Below, piece after piece: positions 44,861 to 54,058 of a stretch of 64,000 bases of DNA. Made by a program: the position numbers and the translations under genes. Each line of letters starts with the position of its first letter. The first letter of the stretch is position 1. The notes beneath the pieces were generated by a model. It was not told the origin of the DNA, searched no databases, and saw only the letters and a program-made list of their open reading frames with translations. The DNA comes from an uncultured Aquimarina sp. Lineage in GTDB: Bacteria; Bacteroidota; Bacteroidia; Flavobacteriales; Flavobacteriaceae. The stretch spans positions 186,001 through 250,000 of the forward strand of contig NZ_CANMED010000007.1 of NCBI RefSeq assembly GCF_947496855.1, written 5' to 3'.

Positions 44861-45925
44861 ATGAAAATGAATTCTTTATTAACACGACAAGTCAGAAAAC
44901 AACTCGATGAGGATTTAAAAAACAATCCAGCAATAAAAGCATTTCTTGAAGCGGTACAAGGTTCATATTCTAATTACGAAGAACAGTTAAGCATGCTTCA
45001 AAGAGCTATGTCAATAAGTTCTGAAGAATTATTTGATGCTAACAAAAGATTAAAACTTGAAGCTGAAGAACAAAGAAAAGTTATTAAAAGTTTAACAGAT
45101 ACAACTAAAACACTACAATCTATTACCTATAAAAAAGAAGGGAAAAAAAGTGGCGAAACAGAAGAACTAAGTGGTATAGAATTAGCAAACTTAATAGAAG
45201 AGCAAGCGTTTCAAATTTCTAAAATAGAAACACAGCGAAACTTAATTTTAAAAGACTTAGAAAAAAGTAATAAAGAACTTAGAGACTATGCTCATGTAGT
45301 TTCTCATGACCTAAAATCGCCTTTAAGAAATATCAATACGCTTATAAACTGGATTAAAGAAGACACCCCTGACCTAGATAAAACCTTAGTAAGCAATCTA
45401 GATATAATTGATCAAAATATAGAAAAAATGGATAATCTAATCAATGGTATTTTAGAGTATTCCGTAATTGACAAAAAGAAACATCTTGTAGCATCAATAC
45501 AACTTAATGAGATGTTAGAAAACACCATTAAATTATTAGAAAAACCTGAAAACATAACGTTTATTATCCAAGATTTATTACCTAAAATTAGCGGTGATAA
45601 ACTACGTATTCAACAAATTTTTCAAAACCTACTAAGTAATGCTATTTCTAGTATAAATAAAGAAAAAGGGATTATTGAAATTGGAACAATTCCTTATGAC
45701 AAAGAAGGGTTTTGGCAATTTTATGTAAAGGATAACGGAAAAGGTATTTCTAAAAAATATCACGAAAAAATATTTCAAATGTTTCAAAGTATAGATGATA
45801 GCAAAGCATCTACTGGAATTGGATTATCTATTGTTCAAAAAATAGTGGCACATTATGGTGGTAAAATCTGGTTAGAATCCGCCTTAGAAGAAGGAACCAC
45901 ATTTTACTTTACATTAAAAAAATAA
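44861..45925 (+). CDS. FIST-associated soluble histidine kinase
   Basis: The frame opens at a TTG at 44852, but the ATG at 44861 is the more likely start, giving 354 residues. The N-terminus (SLLTRQVRKQLDEDLKNNPAIKAFLEAVQGSYSNYEEQLSMLQRAM) is a helical module commonly found in kinases next to FIST proteins. A coiled coil, HisKA with His149 (HVVSHDLKSPLRNI), and a HATPase with YVKDNGKGISKKYHEKIFQMFQS and STGIGLSIVQKI follow. The catalytic part is close to the kinase at 42056, so the two arose by duplication and may cross-talk. Confidence 0.9.
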   Translation: MKMNSLLTRQVRKQLDEDLKNNPAIKAFLEAVQGSYSNYEEQLSMLQRAMSISSEELFDANKRLKLEAEEQRKVIKSLTDTTKTLQSITYKKEGKKSGETEELSGIELANLIEEQAFQISKIETQRNLILKDLEKSNKELRDYAHVVSHDLKSPLRNINTLINWIKEDTPDLDKTLVSNLDIIDQNIEKMDNLINGILEYSVIDKKKHLVASIQLNEMLENTIKLLEKPENITFIIQDLLPKISGDKLRIQQIFQNLLSNAISSINKEKGIIEIGTIPYDKEGFWQFYVKDNGKGISKKYHEKIFQMFQSIDDSKASTGIGLSIVQKIVAHYGGKIWLESALEEGTTFYFTLKK

Positions 45926-45928
45926 AGT

Positions 45929-46249
45929 ATGCCAGAAACACCTAATATGAACTATATAAATGAACTATCTGCAGGATCAGAAGAGTTCAAACAAAAGATA
46001 ATTACGATCATGAAAAAAGAGTTTCCCGAAGAGAAAAAGGAATTTCTTACTAATTATAATAACCAAGTTTTTTTGAAAACTGCAGAGAATGTACATAAGT
46101 TAAAACATAAAATCGGAATGCTCGGATTGGAGAACGGGTATCGGGTTGCCATTGACTTTGAAGATGAATTAAAGCAGCATAATTCACAATTATTTCAAGA
46201 ATTTATGTTAATTTTAAATTCTATAGAAAACTTTTTAAAGACGATATAA
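45929..46249 (+). CDS. Hpt phosphotransfer protein
   Basis: This 106-residue helical protein has the Hpt core ENVHKLKHKIGMLGLENGY, with His56 as the probable phospho-acceptor (HxLKH in place of the usual HxLKG). It begins 3 bases after the second kinase. In a relay it would pass phosphate between a receiver and a further regulator, here plausibly between the CheY-like protein and the LytTR regulator that follows. The Gly to His change beside the active site is worth noting. Confidence 0.85.
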   Translation: MPETPNMNYINELSAGSEEFKQKIITIMKKEFPEEKKEFLTNYNNQVFLKTAENVHKLKHKIGMLGLENGYRVAIDFEDELKQHNSQLFQEFMLILNSIENFLKTI

Positions 46250-46263
46250 AATAACTTATTTAT

Positions 46264-46980
46264 ATGAATTGCATTATTATAGATGATGAAGAAATGGCAA
46301 GAGCGATTATTCAACAACTTTGTTCACAGGTTGATCAGCTTAAAGTTCTAGAGGAGTTTTCTAATGCAATTCAAGCTATTAAGTTTTTAAATAGTACAAC
46401 AGTAGACCTTATATTTTTAGACATTCACATGCCAGATTTTACTGGTTTTGATTTTATACAAACATTAAAAAATCCTCCAAAAATCATTTTAACCACTTCT
46501 GATAAGAATTTTGCTTTAGAAGCATTTGAGTACGAATGTATTGTGGATTATCTAGTTAAACCAATAACATTGCCTAGATTTCTAAAAGCTATACAAAAAG
46601 CAGAAAGTACACCTGATATAAATCCTCAGGATCAATCAGAAAGTGAAACCACCGGTATTTCTTCTGGGGAAAATGATCTTTATATCAACATAGATCGAAG
46701 ATTAATTAAGATTGATATTCCTACAATTTTAGTGATAGAAGCAAAAGGTGATTACATTTTACTTAAAACAGAAAAACAGAATTACACGGTACATTCTACT
46801 CTGAAAAAAATTGAAGAAAAATTACCAGATGATCTTTTTCTAAAAGTACATCGTTCTTATGTTATTAATACTAAAAAAATAATTGATATAGAAGATAATA
46901 GCGTTCTTATAAAAAAAGATGTAATTCCTGTAAGTCGCTCTAAACGTCCAGAATTAATGAAGCGCCTCAATTTATTATAA
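46264..46980 (+). CDS. LytTR-family response regulator, output of the H-NOX/FIST relay
   Basis: This 238-residue regulator has a receiver (DDEE near residue 7, Asp53 in IFLDIHMPDF, Lys in YLVKPITL) and a C-terminal LytTR DNA-binding domain (VIEAKGDYILLKTEKQNYTVHSTLKKIEEKL, FLKVHRSYVINTKKI, IPVSRSKR). It is the last gene of the signalling operon, 14 bases after the Hpt gene, and directly precedes the giant T9SS protein gene. The shared motif at 40881 and 47001 fits this protein as the binder, for autoregulation and for control of the surface locus. Confidence 0.92.
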   Translation: MNCIIIDDEEMARAIIQQLCSQVDQLKVLEEFSNAIQAIKFLNSTTVDLIFLDIHMPDFTGFDFIQTLKNPPKIILTTSDKNFALEAFEYECIVDYLVKPITLPRFLKAIQKAESTPDINPQDQSESETTGISSGENDLYINIDRRLIKIDIPTILVIEAKGDYILLKTEKQNYTVHSTLKKIEEKLPDDLFLKVHRSYVINTKKIIDIEDNSVLIKKDVIPVSRSKRPELMKRLNLL

Positions 46981-47000
46981 TTCATATCTTGCTTTAACTT

Positions 47001-47014
47001 CCATTGGTCGACAG
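47001..47014 (+). promoter_or_regulatory. Putative LytTR-type operator of the first giant surface protein
   Basis: CCATTGGTCGACAG lies 98 bases before the start codon and matches the site at 40881-40894 in 13 of 14 bases, at almost the same distance to its gene. Confidence 0.5.
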
Positions 47015-47098
47015 CACACGTCCAGTGAACGAAATACTTCCTTTTTCATCATGCATATACATTAGTTTTGAGTATCTGAAAACCAAAATTATAGTATC

Positions 47099-50000
47099 AT
47101 GAAAAAAATTACTTTCCTTTTAACACTTCTTATAACAACCTTAATAAATGCACAACAACCTTTTGATTGTGATGAAGGTAATTTCTACCAAGTAATATCT
47201 GGAGCTATGAAAGCATATGATCCGGTTACAGGATCATATTCTGAAGCATTACACAGTTATTCTTCTTATAACGCGGGAGGATATAGTGTGGTTGATAATT
47301 ATCTATACGCTATTAAGAGTAGCGACAAACATTTACTTAGAATCGGTAAAGATATGGTAGTTGATCTAGGAGCAGTAACACCAGATGGCACTACAGCATT
47401 TGGAGGTGGATACGCTGCTGATGTAGATCCAGAAGGGAACCTTTGGATTTTTCAGAACACCAACAAAAAAACATTTCACAAAATAACGAACCTAAAAGAT
47501 TACAATGGTTCATCATCTCCTATCTTTGAGACTATTGAAGCAGATGTAGCTTCTCCTAGTAATTGTGCAGATATTGCCTATGTAAATGGATCATTTTACG
47601 GAGGTAGTAGAGGAAAATTATATAAGTGGGACCTTACTTCAGGTACTCCAGTATTTACCAGTAAATCAGTATCCAATTTACCGAGTAGTACTTTTGGTGC
47701 CGCATACGCAGATGCTAATAATCGTTTGTATTTATCAGATAACAATGGTGGATTATACTTAATCAATGATTATGAAAGTGCTACTCCAACAGCAACTTTA
47801 CTTAATCTTACAGAAACAACGAATTCTAATGATGGTTTTAAATGTGCAAGTGGTATTTCTCCTTTGGATAAAGATCAAGATGGTATACTTGACTCTATGG
47901 ATAATGATGTGGATGGTGATGGAATTATTAATACAGTAGAATGTAATGGCACAAATCCTTATGGTGATGATGATGATGATGACTTATTCAATTATCTAGA
48001 TAACGATGTTAGCGGTAATGGTGATAATGTAGTGCAGGATGCCTTTGATAGAGATGGTGATGGTATGCCGGATTTTTTAGATATTGATTCAGATAATGAT
48101 GGAATATATGATATTGTAGAAGCTGGACAAGGTGACAAGGATACCAATAATGATGGAGTACATAATCCATTAGACACAAATTACGCAGATACTGATAATG
48201 ATGGTGTAGCGGACGCTTTTGATATAGATCAAACGGGAAGTACATTTATTCCTTTAGATACGGATAATGATACAATTTATGATTGTTATGATACAGATTC
48301 TGACAATGATGGTATCGTAGATATTATCGAAGGACAAGATAGTAATTCATTTACTGGATTATCAAATACCGATGAAGATAACGATGGATTAGATGATGCT
48401 TTTGATACCGATTTTGGAGGTACTACTAATGGAACTATAAATACAGATGGCACAGATAATTTTGATCATTTAGATACTGATTCTGATAATAACGGAATAT
48501 CAGATAGTACAGAAGCATATGATAGTGATGGTGATGGAGTTGCAGAAACAACAGTTTCTGGTAATGACGCAGATCAAGATGGTTTAGATGATAATTTTGA
48601 TTTAATGAAAACAAGTTTTGCTCCAGAAAACGGAGGACAAACTCCTGATAGTTTTCCAATTCCAGAAATATGTGACAGATACAACTACTTAGGTGAATTT
48701 TCTTCGGATGGTACACCATTATACTTAGATGAAAAAGATGTTGTAAGTCAAGAAACCATTACAATGATTAATGATGCGTTGCCTGAAGGGTATCCAGTAC
48801 CGGATTTTAATCCACATTATATTTCATCAGGATATGATACTGATGTTGTTTTAGAAAAAGAAGCTGATATATGGATTACTTTTGTTGGAGAAGGTGCAGG
48901 ATATAAAAATACTTTAGGGTTTTACACCTATGACATCAATGATCCTAATCCAACAATGCCAGTTCCTGAAGATATCACTATTATTTTCCCTAATGTATCT
49001 GCAGTAGGAAGCGGTGGTAGTCTAGAAATTGGAGACAAAGTAAATATTGGAAGGTTTTCTCCTGATACAGGAATCGGATGGGTATTATTAGCTAATGCTT
49101 GGTCAGATGGATGTGTAGGAGCAGGAAACTGGCAATTACATTCTGATCCAGATTATAACCCAGAAAGTGATGCTCAATTACGTTATCATAACGTTTTGTT
49201 ATCCGATCCAAATAACGAAAGAATAATTCTTGGATTTGAAGATATTAGACGAGATTACGCTTCTTGTGACCAAGACTTCAACGATGCTTTATTCTATATC
49301 ACCGCAAGTCCTTATACTGCCTTAAAAACAGACAACTATGTTGGTATCGATACTGCTACTGATGTTACCTCTGCAAACGATGGTGGATTAGAAAGTAATG
49401 GAGATCTTGCTACTCTTATTGCTAAACGTAATTTCAATAGAACCAAAACAAATTCAATTTTTAATACAAAAAAATCACAACAACGTTTTGAGCCTGCAAA
49501 GAAATCTTATAAATCTGCAAATAATGATGACTTAAGTATTTACTTCCCAGAAACCGGATTACTAGGTAATGAGACTACCTACGTATCAAGTCCTGAAGAT
49601 TTAATCGAAATAACAAATGCTGAAGCGGTTTTCTCAGTAGATTATTACCAAGCTGACAGCAGAGTAGCTGCAGGGTTAGCTACAATAACCAAAGGTAGTA
49701 TTTATGATCATTCTAAAACGATTTGTGATCGATTAAACGGTTCTAAGTTATTAGATGTAAGAACCGTAATGATTAAAGGTCATACAATGGTAAGTACTAA
49801 AATTGAGCGAGCAACGGGAGAAATAGAATATGCCTTGACCTTCTCAATCAAAGAAGAAGCTTCAGAAAATGAAATCTATAGTTTATGGAATATCGCTGAC
49901 TATCCTGAAGGAGATTATAAAAACTTTCAGATATGGGGTGGATCAGTATCACAAGTAGCTAATATTGCAAATCATATTTTAGATGAGTTCATTGCAGATA

Positions 50001-51058
50001 AGCCTTTAAGAAGTCACGAAGTTACTGAGCGCGTTCCTACTGTTTTTGTGAAACAAGGACACTACATAAATGGAAAATTAACATTACAAATGATTAATAA
50101 GCAAGGTACTAATCAAATGACCTTTACTAGTAATAGTAGAAAGACTGAATTATCTGGTGAAGAAAACAATGTACAGACTGTAGTATTATCTGGGTCATAT
50201 AATGAACAAGTTACGATAGATACAGGATATTTATTCGATATTGGGTTTTCTATTCAAGGAGAGAATACTACTAAACTTGATGCATTGTACTTGGCAGATG
50301 GTCCTTGGGGAGTAGATTATCAAGAGCAAGGTGCGATTATCGAAAACTTCGAAGTAATTGAACATACGCCAGTAGAAAAAGAAGATGCATTCATAATAGA
50401 ACGTAATGCAACTGTAAAAGGAGAAGTAAAAGAAACTTTAAACCTATTTAGAAATATATTAGCTGGTGAACTTACTTTAGATGTTTCTGAATATGATGCA
50501 TTACAATTTGAGATGAGTACCACAAATGATGTAGAAGTAATTTTGGTTACCAAAGATCTTACTGATTGGAATGATAGACCAAGATTCACAATAAAAGCGA
50601 ATACAGAAAATAAATTATATACTATAGCTTTCTCTGATTTTACCGACGGAAATCAACCTATACCTAACATTAATGATTTAAGAAGCGTTGTATTCTCTAT
50701 ACACGGGGATTATCAAAACTACTCACCTTTTAATATGAGTATTGATAACGCATCATTAGTATCATCTAATACCTTAAGTACAGAAGATCATAATCCGATA
50801 GTAACTGTTACCAAAATTACCAATTACCCGAATCCATTTCAGGCGACAACATTTATTAAAGTACCTGAAACAGTACAAGGAAATATAATGATTACTGTAA
50901 TTGATATGTTAGGAAGAATCGTGAGAAATGAAAAATTACAAATGATTTCTGATAATGAAGCCATTTTTGAATCCAGAAACTTGAAGATAGGGATTTATAC
51001 ATACATAATAAGCAATAACGCTAATACAACATATAAAAGTAGTTTTATGAAACAATAA
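47099..51058 (+). CDS. Giant T9SS surface protein with TSP3-like Ca2+ repeats and DUF4114/LruC-like domain (paralog 1)
   Basis: This secreted protein has 1319 residues. A signal peptide (1-19, INAQ) is followed by a DUF6923-like propeller (about 20-250; AGGYSVVDNYLYAIKSSDKHLLRI, FGGGYAADVDPEGNLWIF). Asp-rich thrombospondin-type-3-like calcium repeats come next (about 255-510; DSDNDGIYDIVEAG, DTDSDNDGIVDIIEG). Then comes a DUF4114/LruC-like domain (HNVLLSDPNNERIILGFEDIRRD...DQDFNDALFYITA), a large C-terminal region, and a T9SS sorting domain (ITNYPNPFQATTFIKV ... LKIGIYTYI). It probably forms a calcium-stabilised surface fibre or adhesin. It is about 50% identical by eye to the protein at 54059-58033. 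Confidence 0.88.
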   Translation: MKKITFLLTLLITTLINAQQPFDCDEGNFYQVISGAMKAYDPVTGSYSEALHSYSSYNAGGYSVVDNYLYAIKSSDKHLLRIGKDMVVDLGAVTPDGTTAFGGGYAADVDPEGNLWIFQNTNKKTFHKITNLKDYNGSSSPIFETIEADVASPSNCADIAYVNGSFYGGSRGKLYKWDLTSGTPVFTSKSVSNLPSSTFGAAYADANNRLYLSDNNGGLYLINDYESATPTATLLNLTETTNSNDGFKCASGISPLDKDQDGILDSMDNDVDGDGIINTVECNGTNPYGDDDDDDLFNYLDNDVSGNGDNVVQDAFDRDGDGMPDFLDIDSDNDGIYDIVEAGQGDKDTNNDGVHNPLDTNYADTDNDGVADAFDIDQTGSTFIPLDTDNDTIYDCYDTDSDNDGIVDIIEGQDSNSFTGLSNTDEDNDGLDDAFDTDFGGTTNGTINTDGTDNFDHLDTDSDNNGISDSTEAYDSDGDGVAETTVSGNDADQDGLDDNFDLMKTSFAPENGGQTPDSFPIPEICDRYNYLGEFSSDGTPLYLDEKDVVSQETITMINDALPEGYPVPDFNPHYISSGYDTDVVLEKEADIWITFVGEGAGYKNTLGFYTYDINDPNPTMPVPEDITIIFPNVSAVGSGGSLEIGDKVNIGRFSPDTGIGWVLLANAWSDGCVGAGNWQLHSDPDYNPESDAQLRYHNVLLSDPNNERIILGFEDIRRDYASCDQDFNDALFYITASPYTALKTDNYVGIDTATDVTSANDGGLESNGDLATLIAKRNFNRTKTNSIFNTKKSQQRFEPAKKSYKSANNDDLSIYFPETGLLGNETTYVSSPEDLIEITNAEAVFSVDYYQADSRVAAGLATITKGSIYDHSKTICDRLNGSKLLDVRTVMIKGHTMVSTKIERATGEIEYALTFSIKEEASENEIYSLWNIADYPEGDYKNFQIWGGSVSQVANIANHILDEFIADKPLRSHEVTERVPTVFVKQGHYINGKLTLQMINKQGTNQMTFTSNSRKTELSGEENNVQTVVLSGSYNEQVTIDTGYLFDIGFSIQGENTTKLDALYLADGPWGVDYQEQGAIIENFEVIEHTPVEKEDAFIIERNATVKGEVKETLNLFRNILAGELTLDVSEYDALQFEMSTTNDVEVILVTKDLTDWNDRPRFTIKANTENKLYTIAFSDFTDGNQPIPNINDLRSVVFSIHGDYQNYSPFNMSIDNASLVSSNTLSTEDHNPIVTVTKITNYPNPFQATTFIKVPETVQGNIMITVIDMLGRIVRNEKLQMISDNEAIFESRNLKIGIYTYIISNNANTTYKSSFMKQ

Positions 51059-51082
51059 CAAGGTTTAGTTTCAGATTTGGGT

Positions 51083-51128
51083 AAATAGCGAGGACAAATT
51101 ATAATTTTGTTCTCGCTATTTTTTTTAT
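51083..51128. terminator. Strong terminator after the first giant surface protein
   Basis: AATAGCGAG/CTCGCTATT plus ACAAA/TTTGT form a stem of about 15 bp broken by one G-T pair, with a loop of about 6 bases and an eight-T tail. It also faces the end of the convergent TPR/YaiO gene. Confidence 0.9.
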
Positions 51129-51297
51129 AGTAAAATGTATTTATTTTATTGAAATTATTTCTATCAAATCTCCTTTAATTCTTATCTCAATCTATTTGTT
51201 ACTAGAATTCTCTGCGCATAAAACTACGCATATCTATTTTTCATATGCAACTTATATACAAAATTATAAATAAATAGAGGGATAATTATGAGATAAC

Positions 51298-53367
51298 CTA
51301 AGGTTTCAATTCCATAATTTTCTTATTAAAAACAGGTTGTTTTAGGAAGTACCATTTTAACAAGAATCCAAATTCTGTAAATTCAAAACCTGTTGCAGTA
51401 GCAGAAGCAATATTACTATATTTACCATATAATGTACCTATTAAACGATCAGAGAAATTATATCCTAGTTTACCTTCTGCTCTATATGTTGTAGTTCCAG
51501 GATCATCCTCTATAAATTGATATCCAGCTGCTCCATTTAACCCATAGAACCATTTACCACTATCTTTACTAATCATATCTGCAAAAATTTCCACCACATT
51601 AAACTTTTTGGGACTAAAATAAATAGTAGGGACCTGATTCTCAAAAGTCATGTATTGATAGTTAATTCCGAATTTTATGGCTGGCCTATTAAGTATGTTG
51701 TAGTATAACGAAGTAAACAACAAATTTCGACTATTATCATCAGTCTGTGATGTATATATATATTGTGTATACCAACCTAAATTTATATTCGTACTTAAAT
51801 TATAATTAAGGAAGTAGTTATTCATTACAATTTCGCGGTCAATTAAATCCGCATTAAAGTTTTGTAACTCTCTCTGATATCCAACATCCAAATTTTGTAA
51901 TCTAAATGGTTTAGTAGTTAATCGTATCTCACCAGTCCATTGGGTATAATCATTAGTAAAAGCATTAGACTTACTAATACCTCCTTTGGTTTTTAGCGAT
52001 ACATTGCCATTAAACTTATATGAAAACCGCAAAGCTAACTCATTGGATGAAGCCTCGTTTTTAATTACTGTATTTTTCGTTGTACGATGTATATATTCTA
52101 ATTCTGATTTAAACTTGGTTGATATAGGTAACTCGGAACGAAGCGATAAATTTACAGCTTCATTATTTCCATTATCAAAAGTAAAAGCTGTTTTTATTTC
52201 GGCAAAAGGTGTATAAGATAGTTTAAGTGTTTTGATTAATTTTTCTGCATCTGGTTGCTTAGGATAATAGTCCAATGTTTTAAAAGCATATGTAAAAGCC
52301 TTCTTGTCATCTCCTGTCGCTCGATATGCATTTGCAATCCCTAGGTTTCCATCAAAAGACCCTTCGCTTTTAGATAGAATAGTAGTATAACTCTGTAAAC
52401 TTGATTTAAATTTACTAGTATACATCCCTTCTGTAGCTGATAATGCCATTATTCTAGTTTCATCAGGGTATTTTAACCTCAGCTGCTCTATTTCCTTAAT
52501 AGCACTAGAAAATTTCCGATTCCATAAAAGTGCTTGTATGTATCGTTCATTAGTAGAGATAAATAGTTCTTTATCATCCTTATAGTTTTCTGCTTTTACT
52601 TTTGCATTACTAGCAATTTCTAAAGCTTTTTTTTCTTTATGTTTTTTATGGAACACTAGAGATAATCCATTCATGGCAAGAATACTATCTTTAGGATTCG
52701 TAGAAATTTCCTGATATACTTTAGCAGCATTATCCAGGTCTTCTGTCATCAGATAGATATTAGCTTTGTTCAATTGTGAGTCTTTATCATTAGGAAAATC
52801 AATTAAATTTTGATTTAATAATGACAATGCTTTTTCGAATTCTTTGTTTTGAGATAATTGATTAGCATATCCTAACCTAACATATTTCCTAGAGGTTAGT
52901 GCATTTGGATTTTCTTTTTGAATTGTTAACGCTTTATTTACTTCTATAAGGGCTTCCTCATACTTTTTCAAATTAGATAATGTGTTCGCATATCCTAATA
53001 CAGCAGGAAAACTAGTGTCATTTTCTTCTAGTATTTCTTTATAAAACCCTTCCGCTTCAATAAATTTATTACTCCATAATAGAGATTCTGCATAATTAAG
53101 TTTAATTTCAAAATCGTTAGGATAAATATTTTTTAACTCAGTAAAAATAGAAACAGCTTTTTCTGAGTTACCAGATAGTCCCACTGCTCTTCCATAACAT
53201 AATTTTGCTGTTTTATTATCAGGATACTCTTTTAATATGTTTTCAAAGAATGTTTCTGCTTCAAAATACTTACCTGTTTCTAAATAGGTAAAACCTTCTT
53301 GTAAATCTTGCGCTAACAGTAGAGAACCATACATAAAAAACACTAAGCACATAAATCTACGGGTCAT
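51298..53367 (-). CDS. TPR protein with C-terminal YaiO-family outer-membrane beta-barrel
   Basis: This protein has 689 residues. After a signal peptide (about 1-19, LLLAQ) come around ten tetratricopeptide repeats (to about 400; YFEAETFFENILKEYPDNKTAKLCYGRAVGLSG, FIEAEGFYKEILEENDTSFPAVLGYANTLSNL). A C-terminal beta-barrel of about 270 residues (YaiO family; FKSELEYIHRTTKN, DVGYQRELQNF, ending FLLKWYFLK) completes it. A TPR superhelix joined to an outer-membrane barrel is the layout of exopolysaccharide exporters such as PgaA and AlgK/AlgE-type systems. Its place between two giant surface proteins and next to polysaccharide genes supports an export role; this is inferred. Confidence 0.82.
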   Translation of the reverse strand: MTRRFMCLVFFMYGSLLLAQDLQEGFTYLETGKYFEAETFFENILKEYPDNKTAKLCYGRAVGLSGNSEKAVSIFTELKNIYPNDFEIKLNYAESLLWSNKFIEAEGFYKEILEENDTSFPAVLGYANTLSNLKKYEEALIEVNKALTIQKENPNALTSRKYVRLGYANQLSQNKEFEKALSLLNQNLIDFPNDKDSQLNKANIYLMTEDLDNAAKVYQEISTNPKDSILAMNGLSLVFHKKHKEKKALEIASNAKVKAENYKDDKELFISTNERYIQALLWNRKFSSAIKEIEQLRLKYPDETRIMALSATEGMYTSKFKSSLQSYTTILSKSEGSFDGNLGIANAYRATGDDKKAFTYAFKTLDYYPKQPDAEKLIKTLKLSYTPFAEIKTAFTFDNGNNEAVNLSLRSELPISTKFKSELEYIHRTTKNTVIKNEASSNELALRFSYKFNGNVSLKTKGGISKSNAFTNDYTQWTGEIRLTTKPFRLQNLDVGYQRELQNFNADLIDREIVMNNYFLNYNLSTNINLGWYTQYIYTSQTDDNSRNLLFTSLYYNILNRPAIKFGINYQYMTFENQVPTIYFSPKKFNVVEIFADMISKDSGKWFYGLNGAAGYQFIEDDPGTTTYRAEGKLGYNFSDRLIGTLYGKYSNIASATATGFEFTEFGFLLKWYFLKQPVFNKKIMELKP

Positions 53368-54058
53368 ACAGAGGATTTTATCTATTAGGGTATGAAGTTA
53401 GTAATTAGAATGCTATAAAAAGATTTTTTATCTTAAAAAAAGCGTTGATTTAAGTAAAATTTCCCTTTTTCAACATTCATAAAAATGGGGAAATACCCCT
53501 AATTTTATATAACATGTATTCAAAAACACATTAAAATGTAGTATTTTTCCTTCTTTATAAAGTTAAATAAAAGTTAAATAATACTTTAAAAACACCTAAA
53601 ACAGACAAAATGTAGGTTTTTTTAACAAAACGTAAAAACAATATGGTTTTACCGTATCCGTAAAATAATCACCTATACTATCTTTACAACAAGCTAATAA
53701 TCAGAGTTGAGCATTAATCAAGAAACAGAATCTTCAAAAAGCCCTAGAAGAAAGTTTAATAAAAAGAATAAAAAGAAGTTCTTAAAAAAAAGAACCAATT
53801 ATTATTCTAACATACTTTACAACTCTTACCAGTCGTCATTTGTAAGGTATATCCAAACCGAATAAATTTTATAATGAAAACCCTAATTAATACTTATGTT
53901 TTGTAGACAATGGTCGTATCGATAAAACCAAAACTTTGCAAACAGGAATTAATTATTTTAAATATCACTATGATGCATACAATATATCATTAGTTAACGG
54001 ATCTATTTCTCATAAGAAATAATAGCTTCAATTTTCAATGAAAAAACCCATAATGCTT
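53368..54058. other. Divergent 690-base intergenic region
   Basis: It lies between the YaiO gene (leftward) and the second giant protein gene (rightward). TTTTAC-CGTATCC-GTAAAA at 53647-53665 is a 6-base inverted repeat and CCAGTCGTC at 53829-53837 is close to the LytTR-type motif (CCATTCGTC). The frame at 53903-54022 is recorded separately. No full gene is seen. Confidence 0.4.
53903..54022 (+). pseudogene. Possible gene remnant (39 codons without a start)
   Basis: A short frame without ATG reads VDNGRIDKTKTLQTGINYFKYHYDAYNISLVNG and ends in TAA. The composition is protein-like (Tyr, Asn, Gly) rather than random A/T codons. It may be the tail of a lost gene or chance; a TAA lies just upstream in frame. 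Confidence 0.2.

Noticed and set aside
47870..48620. Short repeating DNA units that might suggest a CRISPR array
   Set aside because: The repeats are in frame, vary in length and encode DxDxDG calcium motifs. There are no fixed-length spacers or cas genes.
48009..48719. Long minus-strand frames rich in His, Tyr and Leu
   Set aside because: They mirror the Asp-rich GAT codons of the calcium repeats (read as ATC/CAT) and are shadows of the giant surface protein gene.
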